From positions 248,001 through 312,000 of the forward strand of contig NZ_BMGP01000004.1 of NCBI RefSeq assembly GCF_014640255.1: DNA of 64,000 bases, read 5' to 3'. The position numbers and the translations under genes were made by a program. Every line of letters begins with the position of its first letter. Within the stretch, counting starts at the first letter, position 1. The notes under the pieces were generated by a model. The model did no database searches, was not told the DNA's origin, and saw only the letters and a program-made list of their open reading frames with translations. The stretch is from Subtercola lobariae (GTDB lineage: Bacteria > Actinomycetota > Actinomycetes > Actinomycetales > Microbacteriaceae). Below, piece by piece: positions 55,509 to 64,000 of the stretch.

Positions 55509-56944
55509 CGTGTAGCGCCCCGGGCGCCCGGCTGCGCGACGGCAGGATGCTCGGTGCCAGGATGCTCGGCACCAGATTGCTGGGCCCGATCCTCCACGGC
55601 CGGGTGAAACTCGACGTTTTTCGTTTCGGGGCCGAGGGCCGCGCCGACGATCGCCAGCACACCGCCGATGCCCACCAGCACGAGCACCGTGTACTGCATC
55701 GGCACGATGCCCGACAGCCAGATCTGGTAGGTCGCATAGAACGAGGGGATGATCACCGCCAGGCTGTAGCCGAGACCGTACCCCACGGCGCGGTTCTCGG
55801 TGGCAAACCGCTCCGAGAGGTATGAGGTAACCACGGCCCAGGGCGACACGATGAAGATCGCCGCGATGACGGCGGGCAGCATCGCGACCCACACATTCGG
55901 TTGTGACACGTTGATGAGCATCCAGTACGCCGGAATACCGATGACCAGGGCCAGGATGCCCGTCGCTATGAGGTAGGTGCGCCGGCCGATTCGCTGGCTG
56001 ATCACTCCGCCCACCACGTACATGCCGGTGAGCACGAGCCACGTCACCATGAAGACGAGAGTCGACTCTGAGCTGGTCAGCTTGACGGTTTTCGTGAGTA
56101 CCTGAGGAATCAGCGCCGTAACCGTGTTGAGCAAGAACCAGAGCCCGGTCATCCACACGAACACCTGAATGAAGCCGACGAGCGCGCGACCGCGAAAGAG
56201 GGTGAAGAGTGACAGCTTCGATTTCTCGGCCGGGTCAGACTTCTTCCAGACGGTCGACTCTGACACGTTGCGGCTGTAGTAGATCAAAAACACGAACGCC
56301 AAGGCCGCCCCGACGAAGAACGGAATGCGCCAGCCCCACTGCACATAGGGCGAGCTGACCGCGCCGCCCGGGATGATCGCCAGCAGAACGAACGTCAAAA
56401 GGCTCACGATGGCGGCAGCGAAGCCGGCACCCATCTGCACGATGCCACCGAAGAGACCGCGTTTCTCGCGCGGGCTCTCTTCCATGGCGAGCACGTTCGC
56501 GCCCGAATACTCACCGCCGAGCAGCACCCCGGCGATGAAACGCAGGGCGATCAGCGCAATGACGCCGCCGATGCCCACGGTTTGATAGCCCGGCAGGCAC
56601 GCCATGATCAGGGTGGCGATACCGAAACCGGCGACCGCGATGAGCGTCGACTTACGCCGCCCGATCGAGTCGGCGAGCGACCCGAAGATGAACGACCCGA
56701 GCGGCCGCCCGATGAGCGTGGCCACGAACACCCACGACGCGATGAGTGCAGCCGTGCCCGCGTCGATCGACGCCGGTACGAAGTACAGCATCGCCGGAGC
56801 CAGCGCGATCAGCGGCAGGTAGATGTCGAAGTTGTCGACGAAGAACCCGAAGAACGCACCACCCACCGCGTTGCGCGTGCGTTTCGACGCGGCGGCGGTC
56901 AGGCCGGCCGAGCCAGCTGGTGCAGTGATTGTTGGAGAAGACAC
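55505..56944 (-). CDS. MFS transporter, metabolite:H+ symporter-like (MHS)
   Basis: The 479-residue protein starts at GTG 56944. It has 12 predicted helices with MHS features: FFGFFVDNFDIYLPLIALAPAMLYF, FGSLADSIGRRKSTLI, and GVLLGGEYSGANVLAMEESPREKRGLFGG. The last 30 residues (EHPGTEHPAVAQ) are a low-complexity tail from GGATGC-rich DNA. It lies between HyuB and the flavin reductase genes (33-bp gap and 4-bp overlap) and most likely imports the hydantoin- or lactam-like substrate. Confidence 0.9.
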   Translation of the reverse strand: MSSPTITAPAGSAGLTAAASKRTRNAVGGAFFGFFVDNFDIYLPLIALAPAMLYFVPASIDAGTAALIASWVFVATLIGRPLGSFIFGSLADSIGRRKSTLIAVAGFGIATLIMACLPGYQTVGIGGVIALIALRFIAGVLLGGEYSGANVLAMEESPREKRGLFGGIVQMGAGFAAAIVSLLTFVLLAIIPGGAVSSPYVQWGWRIPFFVGAALAFVFLIYYSRNVSESTVWKKSDPAEKSKLSLFTLFRGRALVGFIQVFVWMTGLWFLLNTVTALIPQVLTKTVKLTSSESTLVFMVTWLVLTGMYVVGGVISQRIGRRTYLIATGILALVIGIPAYWMLINVSQPNVWVAMLPAVIAAIFIVSPWAVVTSYLSERFATENRAVGYGLGYSLAVIIPSFYATYQIWLSGIVPMQYTVLVLVGIGGVLAIVGAALGPETKNVEFHPAVEDRAQQSGAEHPGTEHPAVAQPGARGATR

Positions 56945-56977
56945 CGTTGAATTCCCGTTCTGTGTTTGGTTTCAGTC

Positions 56978-58792
56978 TTATTCGAACACGGGTGTGTTCG
57001 AGTGCGTTTCGAGTGCTGCCGCTGACGTTTCGTTCGCGTCATCGGCGAGATGGGCTTTGCCCTGGCTATCGAGCGAGACGGCGACGCCGTACAGTCGCAG
57101 GGCGGCGTCGACCGACACATACCCGCGCTGCACGTCGAGCGCGACTTTCTGCGGGTCGCGCCCGGCAGCGTCGCCGTACCCGCCGCCCCCGCCGGTTTCG
57201 ACGATGACGATGTCGCCGGGCTCGAGCTGCATGCCGTCGACCTTTCCATTGGCGAAGTGCGTGACGGCCGATTCGGATGCCCGTTTCACGGTCACCCGGT
57301 TCGCCAAGCCATCTCCCCCACCGTCGATACCCCAGGGCGCCGTCGTTGTGCGCTCCACAAAGCTGTCGAACGTGACCGCGTTCTCGGTGACCCACCGTTG
57401 GCGGGTGCCGAGCCCGCCGCGGGTGCGACCCGCGCCGCCCGAGTCTTGACGCAGACCGTATTCGAGGGCGTACACGAGCGCGTTCTTCGCTTCTTGAGCC
57501 TCGACCGGGCCATTGTGCGTGTCTCCGTCGTTGATACAGATAGTGGCGCTCTCACCGTCTTTGTCTCTGGTCGCGCCCCATCCACCGCCCTGCAGCCCGT
57601 TGTAGAGCAGGTAGAAGGTTCCGGTCGACGGGTCTGTGCCATAGAGGTTGCTGATGGCGAGGTCGGCGTGGTGGCCCGCGATGGAGCCTTCGGCGAGGGC
57701 ATCGGCTACCGCGCGAAAGACGCAGTCGACGATGGTCATGGGGTAGGTCATCCACCACCGCATGGCGGCCGGTTTCGTGGCGCTGACCACCGTTCCAGGC
57801 GGCAAGATGACATCGACGGGCCGAAACGAACCGTAGTTGATGGGGTACTCGTTCGGCGACGTGAGGCACTTGAACGCGACTTGGGCAGCTGATCGGCCGG
57901 CCGTGGCTCCCGAGTTGAAATACCCTGCCACCTGTGGGCTCACTTCGCTGAGGTCGATGGTCATCTGATCGCCGGCGATCACGACCCGAACTTTGATGGG
58001 AACAGGCACGCCGAGGCGCACTCCGTCATCGTCCATCGACGCTGCACCGAAGTATTCCCCATCGGGCATATTCGCCACAGCCTCGCGCGCCAACTTCTCG
58101 CTGCGGTCGAAGATGTTCACGATGCTCTGCGCGATGGTCTCGTTTCCGTAGCGATCGAGCAGGGCGAGCAGGCGGGTCTCGCCGGTGCGGATGGCGGCGA
58201 CTTGCGCGCGAAGGTCGCCGAGGGCGGCATCGCTGAAGCGCACATTCGTCTCGATGATGCGCGTCAGCTCGTCGTCTTGCTTACCCTTCTTGAACAGCTT
58301 CACCATGGGCATCTGCAGCCCTTCGGCGAAGATGTCATGGGTCGTGCCACCCAGAACACCGCCCACGTCGAGCCAGTGCGCCATCGATGAGGCGAAGGCC
58401 ACCAGTTCGCCGTCGTGAAAGATCGGCACGGTGAGAATCATGTGGTTGAGGTGACTGCCCATGATGTAGGGGTCGTTCGTGAGCAGAATGTCGCCCTCGT
58501 CGATGCCATCGCGGCCGTAGAACGCGAGCTTCGCCTTGATGGCCTGCGAGAGACCGCCGACGAACATCGGCAGGCCGAGGCCGATCGAGATGGTGTCGCC
58601 GTTGGCGTCGAACAGCCCGACCGTAAAGTCTTGAGCTTCGTAGATCAGTTGGTTGTATGCCGTGCGCATCAGGTTCGTTTTCATCTCATCGGTGATGGCG
58701 ATGAGATTGCCGCGAATGATCTCTGCGGTGATGGCGTCGACCCGAGGAGCCGAGTCTGTGGGAACCGAGTCGGTGACCGTGGGGGTGCTCAT
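56978..58792 (-). CDS. hyuB: Hydantoinase B/oxoprolinase family protein
   Basis: The 604-residue protein is the HyuB-type subunit. Family blocks are TAEIIRGNLIAITDEMKTNLMRTAYNQLIYEAQDFTVGLFDANGD, GDILLTNDPYIMGSHLNHMILTVPIFHDGELVAFASSMAHWLDVGG and the late GGAGRTRGGLGTRQRW plus GDIVIVETGGGGGYGD. With HyuA it forms ATP-dependent hydrolases of cyclic amides (hydantoins, 5-oxoproline) or acetone/aromatic ketone carboxylases. It overlaps hyuA by 4 bp. The substrate cannot be fixed from sequence alone. Confidence 0.93.
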   Translation of the reverse strand: MSTPTVTDSVPTDSAPRVDAITAEIIRGNLIAITDEMKTNLMRTAYNQLIYEAQDFTVGLFDANGDTISIGLGLPMFVGGLSQAIKAKLAFYGRDGIDEGDILLTNDPYIMGSHLNHMILTVPIFHDGELVAFASSMAHWLDVGGVLGGTTHDIFAEGLQMPMVKLFKKGKQDDELTRIIETNVRFSDAALGDLRAQVAAIRTGETRLLALLDRYGNETIAQSIVNIFDRSEKLAREAVANMPDGEYFGAASMDDDGVRLGVPVPIKVRVVIAGDQMTIDLSEVSPQVAGYFNSGATAGRSAAQVAFKCLTSPNEYPINYGSFRPVDVILPPGTVVSATKPAAMRWWMTYPMTIVDCVFRAVADALAEGSIAGHHADLAISNLYGTDPSTGTFYLLYNGLQGGGWGATRDKDGESATICINDGDTHNGPVEAQEAKNALVYALEYGLRQDSGGAGRTRGGLGTRQRWVTENAVTFDSFVERTTTAPWGIDGGGDGLANRVTVKRASESAVTHFANGKVDGMQLEPGDIVIVETGGGGGYGDAAGRDPQKVALDVQRGYVSVDAALRLYGVAVSLDSQGKAHLADDANETSAAALETHSNTPVFE

Positions 58793-60852
58793 GCTGCTGA
58801 GCCTCCGATCTGCATGATGAGGTTGCCGAGCGTGTCGACGACCACGCGGTCGTCGGTGCGCAGCAACGTGGTGGTGGTTCCTTCTTCGATGGCCGCGGGG
58901 CCGGTGACCGTTTGGCCCGCCAAGAGTGCCGCGCGGTGGTACACCACGCAGGGCACCGGGCCTTCGTCGGGGTCGAGCACGACCATCCGCTCACCCGTCG
59001 GCGCAGGCACCAGATCATCATCGCCGGCCTGCGCTATCTCGGCCCACGACGGCCTCGCTACGTTGCCGACCGCAGAGAGCCGCAAGGTCACGATCTCAGC
59101 GTTCTCGTCGGGCGCCGAGTGGCCGAACCGGTCGAGGTGGGCTAAGTCGAACACGCTTTTGAGGTCGCCGATGCCGTAGGCACCGAAGAGGTCGGGCACC
59201 TCGACGGTGAGCGAATGCTCCTGCCCCACGTAACGCATGTCGGCGTAGCGGATGAACGACATCTGTTCGTCGTCGACCCCACTCGAAGCGAGCTTGCCGC
59301 GGCCGTCGGCCTCGAGCGATACGAATCGGGAGTCAAGCGCTTCGCTCGTGGTGCGGTTGAGCGAAGTGATCTCGGTGAGCACCAGGTCGTGCCGAACATC
59401 GGCCATCAGCATGCCGAGGGCAGAGAACACGGCCGGCACCGGCGGAATCACCACTCGGCTCACCCCGAGCTCACGAGCGACCAGCGAAATGTGCAGCGGG
59501 CCGTTGCCGCCGTAGGCGAAGAGCGAGAAATCGCGCGGGTCGAGACCGCGCTCGGTGGTCACCGCCCGAACCGCATTGGCCATGGTCGCCGCGGCAATGG
59601 CGAGAATGCCGCTCGCTGTGCGAACCGTATCGACACCAATACGGTCGGCCACCGTGCTGACCACGCTGTGCGCCGCGGCCGAATCGAGTTGCAGCTCACC
59701 AGAGAGCGCGCGGCCGGAGTCGAGCAACCCCAGCACAACCGCCGCGTCGGTCACCGTCGCCTCAACGCCGCCTCTGCCGTAACACGCGGGCCCCGGGTCT
59801 GCGCCCGCGCTGATCGGGCCCACGTGCAGGCCGTCGGCCGAATCGACCCACGCAACGCTTCCGCCGCCCGTGCCCACCTCGACGATGTCGAGGCAGGGAA
59901 TGCGAATCGGTAGCCCCGTGCGATACCCACCCACGAAGTATTCGGCCGCTTGCGGAAAGGTCTGCGAACGGATGACCGCCGCCTTCGCCGTGGTGCCACC
60001 CATGTCGAACGCGATGGCGTCGTCGTAGCCCATCTGCTTGCAGAGCTCGATGGTTCCGACCACGCCGCCGGCAGGCCCCGACTCCATCATCTGAACCGAC
60101 TGCTGGCGAATCTGCGCCAGATCAGACAGGCCGCCGTTCGACTGCATGATCGAAACCTCGGCCGGGCTTCCGGTTGCTGCGAGTTCGCTCTCGAGTCGGC
60201 TGAGGTAGACGCTCACCTTCGGCCCCACAAAAGCGTTCGCCGCCGTGGTCGAGGTGCGCTCGAACTCGCGGTATTCGCGGGTCAGTTCGTGCGAGAGCGA
60301 CACGTACATACCGGGGTTCTCTTCGCGCAGAATCGCGCCCAGCAGCACTTCGTGCTCAGGGTTTCGGTACGAATGCAGCAGCACCACGCCCGCCGCCTCG
60401 ATGCCTCGCTCGGCCAGCGTGCGGGCCAGCCGCCGCGCTGCTACCTGGTCGAGCGGAGTCTGCACCCGGCCATCGGCACGCACGCGCTCGGCGATCTCGA
60501 ACACATCATCTCGCGGAACCAGCGCGCGATGCTTGGTGAAACCGAGGTTGAACGCATCGGGCCGGTTCACGCGACCGATCTCGTACACATCGCGAAAACC
60601 TTCGGTGGTGATGATCGCGGCCCTCGCACCCTTACGTTCGATCAGCGAGTTGATGACCACGGTGCTGCCGTGCACCAGCGCAGTCGTTGCGGCGGGGTCA
60701 ACGTCAGCCGCCTCGAGCCCGGTGAAGATGCCCTCGATGAGGTCGTTCGGCGTGCTCAGGGTCTTGCCAATGACGATCGAGCCGTGTTCTTCGTCAAAGC
60801 CCACCACATCGGTGAAGGTGCCGCCGATATCGACTGCTACACGTACGGTCAT
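58789..60852 (-). CDS. hyuA: Hydantoinase A/oxoprolinase family protein
   Basis: The 687-residue protein has the ATP-binding opening RVAVDIGGTFTDVVGFDEEHGS, the family block VVINSLIERKGARAAIITTEGFRDVYEIGR, and AFDMGGTTAKAAVI in the second lobe. It provides the ATPase part of the HyuAB enzyme. ATG 60852 was selected because the actin-like domain starts there; the ORF runs 22 residues further up. It follows a 97-residue HTH protein by 17 bp and overlaps hyuB, consistent with a five-gene operon. Confidence 0.93.
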   Translation of the reverse strand: MTVRVAVDIGGTFTDVVGFDEEHGSIVIGKTLSTPNDLIEGIFTGLEAADVDPAATTALVHGSTVVINSLIERKGARAAIITTEGFRDVYEIGRVNRPDAFNLGFTKHRALVPRDDVFEIAERVRADGRVQTPLDQVAARRLARTLAERGIEAAGVVLLHSYRNPEHEVLLGAILREENPGMYVSLSHELTREYREFERTSTTAANAFVGPKVSVYLSRLESELAATGSPAEVSIMQSNGGLSDLAQIRQQSVQMMESGPAGGVVGTIELCKQMGYDDAIAFDMGGTTAKAAVIRSQTFPQAAEYFVGGYRTGLPIRIPCLDIVEVGTGGGSVAWVDSADGLHVGPISAGADPGPACYGRGGVEATVTDAAVVLGLLDSGRALSGELQLDSAAAHSVVSTVADRIGVDTVRTASGILAIAAATMANAVRAVTTERGLDPRDFSLFAYGGNGPLHISLVARELGVSRVVIPPVPAVFSALGMLMADVRHDLVLTEITSLNRTTSEALDSRFVSLEADGRGKLASSGVDDEQMSFIRYADMRYVGQEHSLTVEVPDLFGAYGIGDLKSVFDLAHLDRFGHSAPDENAEIVTLRLSAVGNVARPSWAEIAQAGDDDLVPAPTGERMVVLDPDEGPVPCVVYHRAALLAGQTVTGPAAIEEGTTTTLLRTDDRVVVDTLGNLIMQIGGSAA

Positions 60853-60869
60853 GAAGGTGTTTCCTCTCG

Positions 60870-61163
60870 TCAAGCGCAGCGATGCTGTTGCAGCACCGTG
60901 CGAAGCCATTCGTTCCACAGCCGGTCAGAGCTGGCTTGTGCGGCCGCCACGCCATCGGCCCGAACATCGACGACGATGCGCAGGTCGGCCACGATGTGCC
61001 TGTCGGGTGACGGATGCTCGGTCACCAGCACCGCGCCAGCATCCGTTGCCGCCAGCAGCACCTCGACCTCTGAGACGCTCACGTTCAGCGAGGCCGCCAA
61101 CTCACCGATGAACATCGGCGAACCTTCTCGCAAAGCAGCTAGAGCGGCTTGAGGTTCTCGCAC
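60870..61163 (-). CDS. Small winged-helix-like protein leading the hydantoinase operon
   Basis: The 97-residue protein starts at GTG 61163, with AAGGAG 9 bp upstream. The first half looks like a helix-turn-helix: ALAALREGSPMFIGELAASLNVSVSEVEVLLAATDAGAVLVTEHPSPDRHIVADLRIV, resembling a DprA/MarR-like winged helix with a charged wing. The second half is helical, ending in Trp-containing LWNEWLRTVLQQ. I do not recognise a named family. Its position suggests a local regulator or an accessory subunit of HyuAB. Confidence 0.65.
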   Translation of the reverse strand: MREPQAALAALREGSPMFIGELAASLNVSVSEVEVLLAATDAGAVLVTEHPSPDRHIVADLRIVVDVRADGVAAAQASSDRLWNEWLRTVLQQHRCA

Positions 61164-61260
61164 CGGGTTCTCCTTCGTGAGCGCAACGACTGTGTTGCTC
61201 TTATCTCACTGGGTGCGGAGCGATAAATCCAATAGATGCTAGATATGCCTCACATGCACA

Positions 61261-61276
61261 CCGTGAATACTCACGG
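61261..61276 (-). terminator. Hairpin at the lysR 3' end
   Basis: CCGTGA-ATAC-TCACGG (61261-61276) is a perfect 6-bp stem with a 4-nt loop overlapping the LysR stop codon. The upstream region to 61163 also holds a GCAAC/GTTGC dyad (61183-61198) that could belong to the hydantoinase promoter. Confidence 0.45.
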
Positions 61277-62206
61277 AGTGGCTCGGAGTTCGGCTCGTAT
61301 CGCCTCGACGAGCCACAGTGTGGCGGAGTCGCCGGCCAATCGCGGGTTGAACAACACGTCGATGCCCAGCGGCGGCACCACGAGCGGCAGGTCGAGAATG
61401 CGCAGCGAAAACCGGTCAGCGAGGCGGCGGGCGAGGCGTTCTTGCGCGATGGCGATGCGGTTCGAGTCGGCCACGAGCATGGGAATCAAAAGAAAGTTCG
61501 AGCTGATCAGCTCGAAGGTCGGCGTGACACCGGCCGCTGCCAGGGCGATGTACGGATTCAAGCGAAATGTCGCTGATTGGTAGGCGACGTGCGGAAGCGC
61601 AGCCAAGTGCTCGAGCGTCAAATCGCCGTCAACCTGCTCGTTCGCGGTGTCGATCACGCCCACCCATCGATCGCGGTAGAGCGTCGAACGTGCGTACGTC
61701 GTCGCCACCGTGTCGGCCACCAGCGCGACGTCGAGCTCTGGCTTCTCAAAGATGTCGGTGCCGGGCTCCGTGCTGTCGCGAATCTCGAAGCTGGCGCCGG
61801 GCGCCACCGTTTCAGTGATGCGCAGAAGCAGTGGTGCCACCAGAAACGCCGTCGAGGTGGTCATGGAGAGAATGAACTGCCGCGCATCCCGAGCGGGGTC
61901 GAACGCCGGCACGTGCAGAACGCGCTCTGACACCGAGCGCAGCACCCCCGGTACGCTCGTCAGCAGTTCGCGGGCGCGGGGCGTGAGCATGTACTTCGAT
62001 CCGGAGCGCACCAGCAGATCGTCGCCGAGCAGCGCCCTCAGTCGGGCGAGCGTGTGACTCATGGCGGGCTGCGAAAGCCCGATGCGTTCGGCGGCGAGGG
62101 TGACGCTCTGCTCTTGCAGCAGCGCCATCAGCGGCGGAATCAGATTGAGGTCGACGTTCGTGAGTCGCGCCGCGAGGTCGTTCTGGCCGGGCTCGTCGAT
62201 GGGCAT
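61271..62206 (-). CDS. LysR family transcriptional regulator
   Basis: The 311-residue protein has the winged helix at about 12-72 (VDLNLIPPLMALLQEQSVTLAAERIGLSQPAMSHTLARLRALLGDDLLVRSG) of the NodD/LeuO-like class, and an effector domain (about 95-305). It lies between the CocE-type hydrolase (same strand, ends 48 bp upstream) and the hydantoinase operon (107 bp downstream), all on the minus strand. It is a candidate regulator for either. No clear T-N11-A box is seen in the short spacers. Confidence 0.91.
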   Translation of the reverse strand: MPIDEPGQNDLAARLTNVDLNLIPPLMALLQEQSVTLAAERIGLSQPAMSHTLARLRALLGDDLLVRSGSKYMLTPRARELLTSVPGVLRSVSERVLHVPAFDPARDARQFILSMTTSTAFLVAPLLLRITETVAPGASFEIRDSTEPGTDIFEKPELDVALVADTVATTYARSTLYRDRWVGVIDTANEQVDGDLTLEHLAALPHVAYQSATFRLNPYIALAAAGVTPTFELISSNFLLIPMLVADSNRIAIAQERLARRLADRFSLRILDLPLVVPPLGIDVLFNPRLAGDSATLWLVEAIRAELRATP

Positions 62207-62254
62207 GCCAGCAGGTTAGCGCGTGCGGCGGGGGTGGGCGAGCGCACGTGTGCC

Positions 62255-64000
62255 TCAGCGCGCAGGCCGTTCTTGCGCGCGCGAAACCGTATCAGCCTCG
62301 AGTAGGCGCGGAATGAGCAGGCGTGACGATTCAAAAATGGTGTTGACGCTGCTGGTGCCCACGGGCGTATGTGTGAAGTTCTGCATCACCTCGCGATGAG
62401 TGTCGTCGCTCGAGAGTGTCAGCCTGATTCGGTGGCCCGTCTCGAATCGCCGGGCCGTCGCCACGATCGGAACTCGGTATGCGACCTTCTCACCCACCGG
62501 CACCGCCACGGCAGTGCGCATTGGAAGCACAGGGAGCCCAGGGCTGCTGAGCTGTTCGTCGACTTCGCGCATGCTGGCGCGCAACCAGCCCTGGGTCACC
62601 GCGGTTGCGGAACCATCGGGGGCGACGTCGTGCACCTGCACGACCCAGGCCGTGTCTGCAGCGGTTGCGCTGGCGTGCAACTCGAGCTCGAGGTGACCCA
62701 CCACGTCGAGCGCTTCAGGCAGGGCTTCGGTCATGTAGCTCACAGCATCGGGTAGCTCGGCTGCGCCGGCGTCTTGTGAGGTAGAGGTGGCGGGAGCGAG
62801 GCAGAGGTAACTGCGGCTGCTCTCAGCTGGCTGCGCGGCAAGCGCGGTGACGGGCGTCGCCATGGGGTTGCCGTATGGCCGCGAGGCAGCGCCTTCGGCC
62901 GGCTGCTGCGCGAGAACACCGTCGGCACCGAGCCCGAACTCGAGCACGTCGGCGGCGGGCGGCCAGACGTCGCTCGTGCGCCATTCTTCGGCCCCGGGCA
63001 TCCAGTACCGAATCGCCGGCCCGGCAAGTGTTCCCGTGTCGCGGCCCTTGAGCCAGTGGTCGAACCAGGCCAGCGCTTCGATGTGCATGCTCTCCCACGG
63101 CCAGGGCAGGCCACCCTCGCCGAGAATGCTCATGCGCACGTTCGGGTTGTGCGCCAGCCCCTGCCAGGCCGCGAAGGCACCGGCGAGATGAAGCGGCACG
63201 TTCGACCACTCCGAGCCGATGTAGGTGGGTATCTCCACCTCGGCGAGCAACGACGTGAGGTCGCGGTCATTCCACCACGCATCGCGGGTCGGATGCTCGA
63301 CCGCAATGTTCAGCCAAAGAGAATTCCACGGCTCGCGAGCACGACGAAAGCGGCTGATCAGGCGAAGACCCGTGAGCGCATTGCCGCCGCTGGTGCGGGC
63401 GAATCGGCGATGGATGCTCGGCACTGCCAATACGCGCCGGGCGACCCGCGAGACACCCCGCCGATACCTGCGATCGCGAATGCCAGACAGCACCCCGAGG
63501 GCGCTGATCCACGGCGTGATGAAGGCCGAACTGAATAGGCCATTGTGGTTCGCTGCCTCCCAGGCCTGCACAGTGACGTCGAAGGGAAAGATGGCCTTCA
63601 AGTGCGGTGGGCGCTGAGTCGCAGCCTCGAGCTGGGTCATGGCGTAGTAACTGATGCCGATCATGCCCACGTTGCCGTCAGACCAGTGCTGTTCGGCCAT
63701 CCATTCGACCAGGTCGTAGAGGTCTTCGCGTTCGTTGCGATCGAAGAAACCCCAGGTGCCGCCCGAACCGCCCGTTCCCCTGAGGTTCGCGATGACGTGA
63801 ACGTAACCGCGTGGAACCCAGAAGTCGCTCATGCCGGCTTCGATCACGCCAGCAGGCGCGCCGATGTCTTGCATCTGGCGCGGGTAGGGAGCCGCGGCCA
63901 GCAGTGCGGGGAATGCGCCGGCAGTGGTGGGCCGCAGCACGTCGACCAAGAGAATCGTGCCGTCGCGCATGGGCACCGAAACATTGTTCTCGCGATGCAT
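62255..64000 (-). CDS. CocE/NonD family hydrolase (cocaine esterase / X-Pro dipeptidase-like)
   Basis: The reading frame reaches the window edge with an ATG exactly at 64000, giving 581 residues; the true start may lie beyond. The N-terminal block NVSVPMRDGTILLVDVLRP, the nucleophile Ser117 in GMIGISYYAMTQ, ANLRGTGGSGG, and the C-terminal jelly-roll (YRVPIVATARRFETGHRIRLTLSSDD) are typical of CocE/NonD serine hydrolases. The acid is probably in the SNVPLHLAGAFAAWQ to WFDHWLKGRD region. No signal peptide is present in the visible part. It would cleave esters or amides; the natural substrate is unknown. Confidence 0.88.
   Translation of the reverse strand: MHRENNVSVPMRDGTILLVDVLRPTTAGAFPALLAAAPYPRQMQDIGAPAGVIEAGMSDFWVPRGYVHVIANLRGTGGSGGTWGFFDRNEREDLYDLVEWMAEQHWSDGNVGMIGISYYAMTQLEAATQRPPHLKAIFPFDVTVQAWEAANHNGLFSSAFITPWISALGVLSGIRDRRYRRGVSRVARRVLAVPSIHRRFARTSGGNALTGLRLISRFRRAREPWNSLWLNIAVEHPTRDAWWNDRDLTSLLAEVEIPTYIGSEWSNVPLHLAGAFAAWQGLAHNPNVRMSILGEGGLPWPWESMHIEALAWFDHWLKGRDTGTLAGPAIRYWMPGAEEWRTSDVWPPAADVLEFGLGADGVLAQQPAEGAASRPYGNPMATPVTALAAQPAESSRSYLCLAPATSTSQDAGAAELPDAVSYMTEALPEALDVVGHLELELHASATAADTAWVVQVHDVAPDGSATAVTQGWLRASMREVDEQLSSPGLPVLPMRTAVAVPVGEKVAYRVPIVATARRFETGHRIRLTLSSDDTHREVMQNFTHTPVGTSSVNTIFESSRLLIPRLLEADTVSRAQERPAR

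Noticed and set aside
59950-61152. Plus-strand ORF of 400 codons over hyuA
   Set aside because: Antisense to the conserved HyuA frame; composition is shadow-like and no ribosome site precedes it.

Overview
The window is GC-rich, tightly packed actinobacterial chromosome. DUF222/HNH endonuclease, DUF4865, Pr6Pr-type membrane protein, SufS-SufU pairing, a F420/PPOX-class oxidoreductase and many TetR, LysR and GntR-FCD regulators point to a Microbacteriaceae-like soil or plant-associated heterotroph. That is inference from gene families, not a taxonomic match. I see no rRNA, tRNA, CRISPR array, prophage or intact insertion sequence.

Region by region. 1-6.5 kb: an AEC transporter cut by the window edge, an acyltransferase-SGNH protein, a YdeI-like protein, a DUF4865 protein, a divergent SDR/TetR pair with two matched operators, and a META-domain lipoprotein. 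6.7-8.6 kb: sufS-sufU, both carrying unusual low-complexity expansions. 8.7-18.9 kb: 2OG-Fe(II) oxygenase, UspA, tautomerase/TetR pair, DUF222-HNH protein, a second TetR/SDR pair, a FAD-linked oxidase with an N-terminal heptad-repeat extension, a PHP-domain protein and a membrane protein. 19-28.6 kb: GH3 glycosidase, MFS transporter and TetR (a glycoside uptake and hydrolysis unit), a class A penicillin-binding protein, a VapBC-like toxin-antitoxin pair whose toxin seems to start at CTG, a truncated Mug-like gene, ogt, a PPOX-fold enzyme, and a TetR/DHA2 efflux pair.

30.3-38.5 kb is a LysR-centred catabolic island. One arm is FAD monooxygenase, extradiol-type VOC dioxygenase, cyclase/formamidase-fold hydrolase and MFS importer. 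The other is LysR, a 2,6-dihydroxypseudooxynicotine-hydrolase-like C-C hydrolase and a second FAD monooxygenase. Two near-identical 17-bp LysR-type boxes sit before lysR and before the hydrolase. The gene set fits degradation of an aromatic, possibly N-heterocyclic, ring; the substrate is unknown. 38.6-46.1 kb: HxlR-LLM oxidoreductase unit, DUF1254 protein, large arylsulfatase, DEAD-box RNA helicase. 47-64 kb is a second catabolic zone: amidohydrolase, an overlapping GntR-AtuA-DUF4387 operon divergent from an MFS-hydrolase pair, a five-gene operon (HTH protein, HyuA, HyuB, MFS, flavin reductase), a LysR and a CocE/NonD hydrolase running to the window edge.

The most notable non-coding signals are strong hairpins between convergent genes. 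They include two copies of a 73-bp palindromic element (30.2 and 38.5 kb, about 90% identical, loop conserved) and a 34-bp-stem hairpin at 46.1 kb whose only imperfect pairs are G-U on the plus strand. A second theme is in-frame tandem-repeat expansion at protein termini or in loops (SufS, SufU, FAD oxidase, TetR, tautomerase).
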